Assembly (NCBI GenBank): GCA_018268545.1
Contig: JAFDWI010000230.1
Location: forward strand, 1-8,727
DNA: 8,727 nucleotides
Origin: Actinomycetota bacterium
GTDB lineage: Bacteria > Actinomycetota > Acidimicrobiia > Acidimicrobiales > Iamiaceae
Reading direction: 5' to 3'
In this document: positions 6,954 through 8,727 of the stretch, one piece after another
Position numbering within the stretch: position 1 is the first letter of the stretch
Layout: the number at the start of each line of letters is the position of its first letter
Notes under the pieces: generated by a model
Told to the model about the DNA's origin: nothing
What the model saw: only the letters and a program-made list of their open reading frames with translations
Databases searched by the model: none
Made by a program: the position numbers and the translations under genes

Positions 6954-6971
6954 GAACACCTCGAGGTGCTC
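6954..6971. promoter_or_regulatory. Near-perfect 18-bp dyad upstream of the flavoprotein gene
   Basis: GAACACCTCGAGGTGCTC has a perfect 12-bp core palindrome, CACCTCGAGGTG (6957-6968), with one mismatched pair and two further matching pairs outside. It begins 11 bases after the lipoprotein stop and lies about 50 bases before the TACGGT box at 7021. A stem with no unpaired loop makes a poor RNA hairpin, so a DNA-binding site is more likely than a terminator. The rest of 6944-7020 shows no gene. Confidence 0.35.
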
Positions 6972-7020
6972 CGCCGCTGACGGCCCACGTGGCGATCCGC
7001 CCATCACCGGCCGGCACCAC

Positions 7021-7026
7021 TACGGT
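7021..7026 (+). promoter_or_regulatory. Candidate -10 box (TACGGT) for the flavoprotein gene
   Basis: TACGGT fits TANNNT and would start transcription near 7033, leaving about 15 bases before the leader ATG at 7048 and about 50 before the GTG at 7083. It is one of several possible boxes, chosen for its position. Confidence 0.25.
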
Positions 7027-7047
7027 GCGGTCACGGGTGGAGCAACC

Positions 7048-7086
7048 ATGACACGACGACCGCACGAACGAAAGGGAACCGCGTGA
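7048..7086 (+). CDS. Possible 12-codon leader peptide overlapping the flavoprotein start
   Basis: ATG at 7048 opens a frame that reads MTRRPHERKGTA and stops with TGA at 7084-7086. The stop overlaps the GTG start of the next gene in a GTGA arrangement. GGTGGAG lies five bases before this ATG, a well-placed ribosome binding site. The overlap would allow translational coupling to the reductase, and the Arg-rich content could make translation sensitive to arginine supply. It is equally possible that the frame is chance and only the GTG at 7083, with its own AAAGGGA, is used. Confidence 0.3.
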   Translation: MTRRPHERKGTA

Positions 7087-8435
7087 GCAGACGACTCGTG
7101 GTGATCGGTGGTGACGCAGCCGGCATGTCGGCGGCCGGGCGGGCGAAGCGCCTCGACGACGATCTCCAGGTCATCGTGTTCGAACGGGGCGACTACACCT
7201 CGTACGCGGCGTGCGGCCTGCCCTACGTCGTCGGCGGACTCGTCGCGGATGTCGCCGACGTCGTGGCACGGACGCCCGAGGCGCACCGGGCGAACGGGCT
7301 CGACGTCCGGATCGGTCACGAGGTCGTCGCCATCGACACCGCCGCCCGGACCGTGACCGTGCGCGATCTCGCCGGTGCCACCACATCGACCGACGCCTTC
7401 GACGAGCTGTTGATCGCGACAGGCGCGACCCCGATCCGACCGAACCTGGACGGTATCGACAGCGACGGGGTGCTCGGAATCCACACGATTCCCGACACCG
7501 TGGCAATCGACGAAGCGATTCGGTCAGATCACCCCGACCGTGCCGTGGTCGTCGGCGGCGGCTACATCGGACTCGAGGTCGCCGAGGCACTCGTCGCACG
7601 TGGCATCGCCGTCTCGCTCGTCGAAGCACGCGACCAGCCCATGGCGACGATGGATACCGACATGGGAGCGCGGGTCGCCCAGGGCGTGCGGGCACTCGGC
7701 GTCGACCTCCACCTCGGATCCGCCGTGGAGGGGTTCCTGTCCGGCACCGACGGCCGAGTCACCGCGGTCGCCACGTCGTCGGGCGAACTGGAGGCCGACC
7801 TGGTCGTGATCGGGCTCGGTGTGCGGCCCGCCGTGGATCTCGCTCGCGACGCGGGCATCACGATCGGCCCTTCCGGTGCGATCGCCACCGATGGGCACAT
7901 GCGCACCCCGACCGACGGGATCTGGGCGGCGGGAGACTGTGCGCAGAGTCGGCATCTGGTCACCGGCGAACCGACGTGGATCGCGCTGGGCACCCATGCC
8001 AACAAGCAGGGGCGAGTCGCCGGAACCAACATCGCGGGCGGTTCCGAGATCTTCCCCGGCGTGGTCGGCACGGCGATCACCAAGGTCGGCGACACCGAGA
8101 TCGCACGGACCGGGCTCACCGAGTCCGAGGCGGCCGCAGCGGGATTCGATGCCGTGGCAGCAACCGCGGAAGGACGCTCCAGGGCGGGCTACTACCCGGG
8201 CGCCGCACCCCTGACGGTCAAGATCGTCGCCGAGCGATCGACCGGGCGGATGCTCGGTGCGCAGATCGTGGGCGGATCCGAGGTCGGCAAGCGCATCGAC
8301 GTCCTCGCGTTGGCCGTGTGGAAGGCGACGTCCGTCGACGAGTTCTCGATGCTCGACCTGGCCTATGCGCCACCGTTCGCACCGGTGTGGGAAACCGCGA
8401 TGGTCGCTGCCAGGCTCGCCGGATCCACGATCTGA
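7083..8435 (+). CDS. CoA-disulfide reductase family FAD/NAD(P)H oxidoreductase
   Basis: A 450-residue two-dinucleotide-binding flavoprotein of the CoA-disulfide reductase / NADH oxidase family, which uses a single redox-active cysteine and NAD(P)H to reduce CoA disulfides, persulfides or oxygen. The N-terminal FAD site is VVIGGDAAGMSAA (6-18). C44 in SYAACGLPY is the expected catalytic cysteine. LLIATGATP (109-117) follows, then the NAD(P)H site VVVGGGYIGLEVAEAL (155-170) and the second FAD motif TDGIWAAGDCA (277-287). The C-terminal dimerisation domain runs from about 330, with GYYPGA (369-374) and LDLAYAPPFAPVWE (424-437), where the tyrosines that assist catalysis from the partner subunit normally lie. 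Length is typical, and there is no rhodanese domain. GTG is chosen as start because AAAGGGA lies five bases upstream and the FAD motif begins at once. The exact substrate cannot be read from sequence. Confidence 0.9.
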   Translation: MSRRLVVIGGDAAGMSAAGRAKRLDDDLQVIVFERGDYTSYAACGLPYVVGGLVADVADVVARTPEAHRANGLDVRIGHEVVAIDTAARTVTVRDLAGATTSTDAFDELLIATGATPIRPNLDGIDSDGVLGIHTIPDTVAIDEAIRSDHPDRAVVVGGGYIGLEVAEALVARGIAVSLVEARDQPMATMDTDMGARVAQGVRALGVDLHLGSAVEGFLSGTDGRVTAVATSSGELEADLVVIGLGVRPAVDLARDAGITIGPSGAIATDGHMRTPTDGIWAAGDCAQSRHLVTGEPTWIALGTHANKQGRVAGTNIAGGSEIFPGVVGTAITKVGDTEIARTGLTESEAAAAGFDAVAATAEGRSRAGYYPGAAPLTVKIVAERSTGRMLGAQIVGGSEVGKRIDVLALAVWKATSVDEFSMLDLAYAPPFAPVWETAMVAARLAGSTI

Positions 8436-8467
8436 CGGCGAGACCACGCCATCGAAGTTCGCGCCGG

Positions 8468-8473
8468 TAGCAT
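8468..8473 (+). promoter_or_regulatory. Candidate leaderless -10 box (CCGGTAGCAT) for the second PF10118 gene
   Basis: TAGCAT is followed by exactly six bases and then GTG at 8480, with no ribosome binding site between. The spacing would place transcription start on the start codon. It repeats, base for base over CGGTAGCAT and with identical spacing, the box before the exported-protein gene at 3087. Confidence 0.45.
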
Positions 8474-8479
8474 CTCGCG

Positions 8480-8727
8480 GTGCCCGAATCGACCCTCGCA
8501 GCGCACCAGACCCGAGACCCCGAGCGCGTCATCGACGTCCGTCACCCGGATTTCGCCGACCTACTTCGTTGCCTCGACCGGTCGATCACCTCCCACGATG
8601 ATGTCATCACCGCCCACGTCCTGACGGTTCTTTCAGGCGTGTTCCCCAACGGCGAGGAGATGTTCATCGACGCGGTCCGCCACTTCCGCCCAGCGGTGAC
8701 CGATCCCGACCTCGGCCGCCAGGTCAA
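8480..8727 (+). CDS. Second PF10118-type metal-dependent hydrolase family protein, 5' part
   Basis: An open frame from GTG at 8480 runs off the right edge after 82 codons. Residues 45-83 (AHVLTVLSGVFPNGEEMF onward to TDPDLGRQV) align without gaps to residues 48-86 of the PF10118 protein at 4589-5518. I count 19 identities in 39 positions, including the FPxGE motif whose Glu (E59 here) would be the first metal ligand. The N-terminal ~40 residues are unlike those of the paralogue. The remaining ligand motifs lie beyond the window. The GTG has a CGGTAGCAT box six bases upstream and no ribosome binding site, suggesting leaderless expression. It lies 44 bases downstream of the flavoprotein gene on the same strand, so partial co-transcription is possible. 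Confidence 0.75.
   Translation, partial: MPESTLAAHQTRDPERVIDVRHPDFADLLRCLDRSITSHDDVITAHVLTVLSGVFPNGEEMFIDAVRHFRPAVTDPDLGRQV

Noticed and set aside
7524..8447. Long open frame on the minus strand, antisense to the flavoprotein
   Set aside because: The translation is low in hydrophobic residues, rich in His/Arg/Gly/Asp and matches no family. The plus strand carries intact FAD and NAD motifs over the same bases.
1..8727. CRISPR arrays, insertion sequences, integrase genes, tRNA or rRNA genes, and attachment-site repeats
   Set aside because: I saw no spaced direct repeats, terminal inverted repeats, transposase or integrase motifs, or tRNA-like cloverleaf sequence. Base composition and codon style look even across the window.

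Overview
The window is a densely coded stretch of high-GC chromosome. GC-rich codon use, GTG starts, and Thr/Pro-rich secreted linkers of the TTSTT / TTTTTIPPPTT type point to an actinobacterium. Acidimicrobiia (Ilumatobacter-like) is my best guess, from sequence style only. I see no tRNA, rRNA, CRISPR array, transposase, phage gene or toxin module. The layout looks like an ordinary metabolic and cell-envelope region, and no gap between genes exceeds about 210 bases.

Left block (1-3087, minus strand). The first gene in transcription order encodes a large exported protein. It has a signal peptide, an N-terminal neocarzinostatin-like domain, an uncharacterised central/C-terminal part and a Pro/Ala/Thr tail. 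A perfect 9-bp stem hairpin follows it. Next comes a double-hotdog (TesB-like) acyl-CoA thioesterase with its own candidate promoter. The last 45 bases are the beginning of another gene, probably a luciferase-like F420-dependent oxidoreductase, spaced four bases after the thioesterase stop and so probably in its operon.

Middle block (3088-5518). A 93-bp divergent promoter region separates the exported protein from a plus-strand amidase-signature enzyme. The amidase is convergent with a minus-strand PF10118-type 'metal-dependent hydrolase', and the two genes meet over a shared GC-rich hairpin. The PF10118 protein shows a complete E...ExxH...E...ExxH pattern, as in ferritin-like di-iron proteins.

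Right block (5519-8727, plus strand). A 210-bp gap carries a perfect 17-bp palindrome, probably an operator. It is followed by a lipoprotein with a seven-bladed YVTN/YncE-type beta-propeller, then a CoA-disulfide-reductase-family flavoprotein preceded by a 12-codon potential leader peptide that overlaps its GTG start. Last is the 5' end of a second PF10118 gene, a paralogue of the one at 4589-5518, running off the right edge.

The most interesting signals are regulatory: a recurring CGGTAnnnT box 6-8 bases before three start codons (candidate leaderless promoters), two dyad-symmetric sites, and the overlapping leader ORF. The thioesterase, flavin-type oxidoreductase, amidase, CoA-linked reductase and two PF10118 proteins would suit lipid or xenobiotic catabolism, but the window does not demonstrate a single pathway. 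I do not see a clearly novel multi-gene system.
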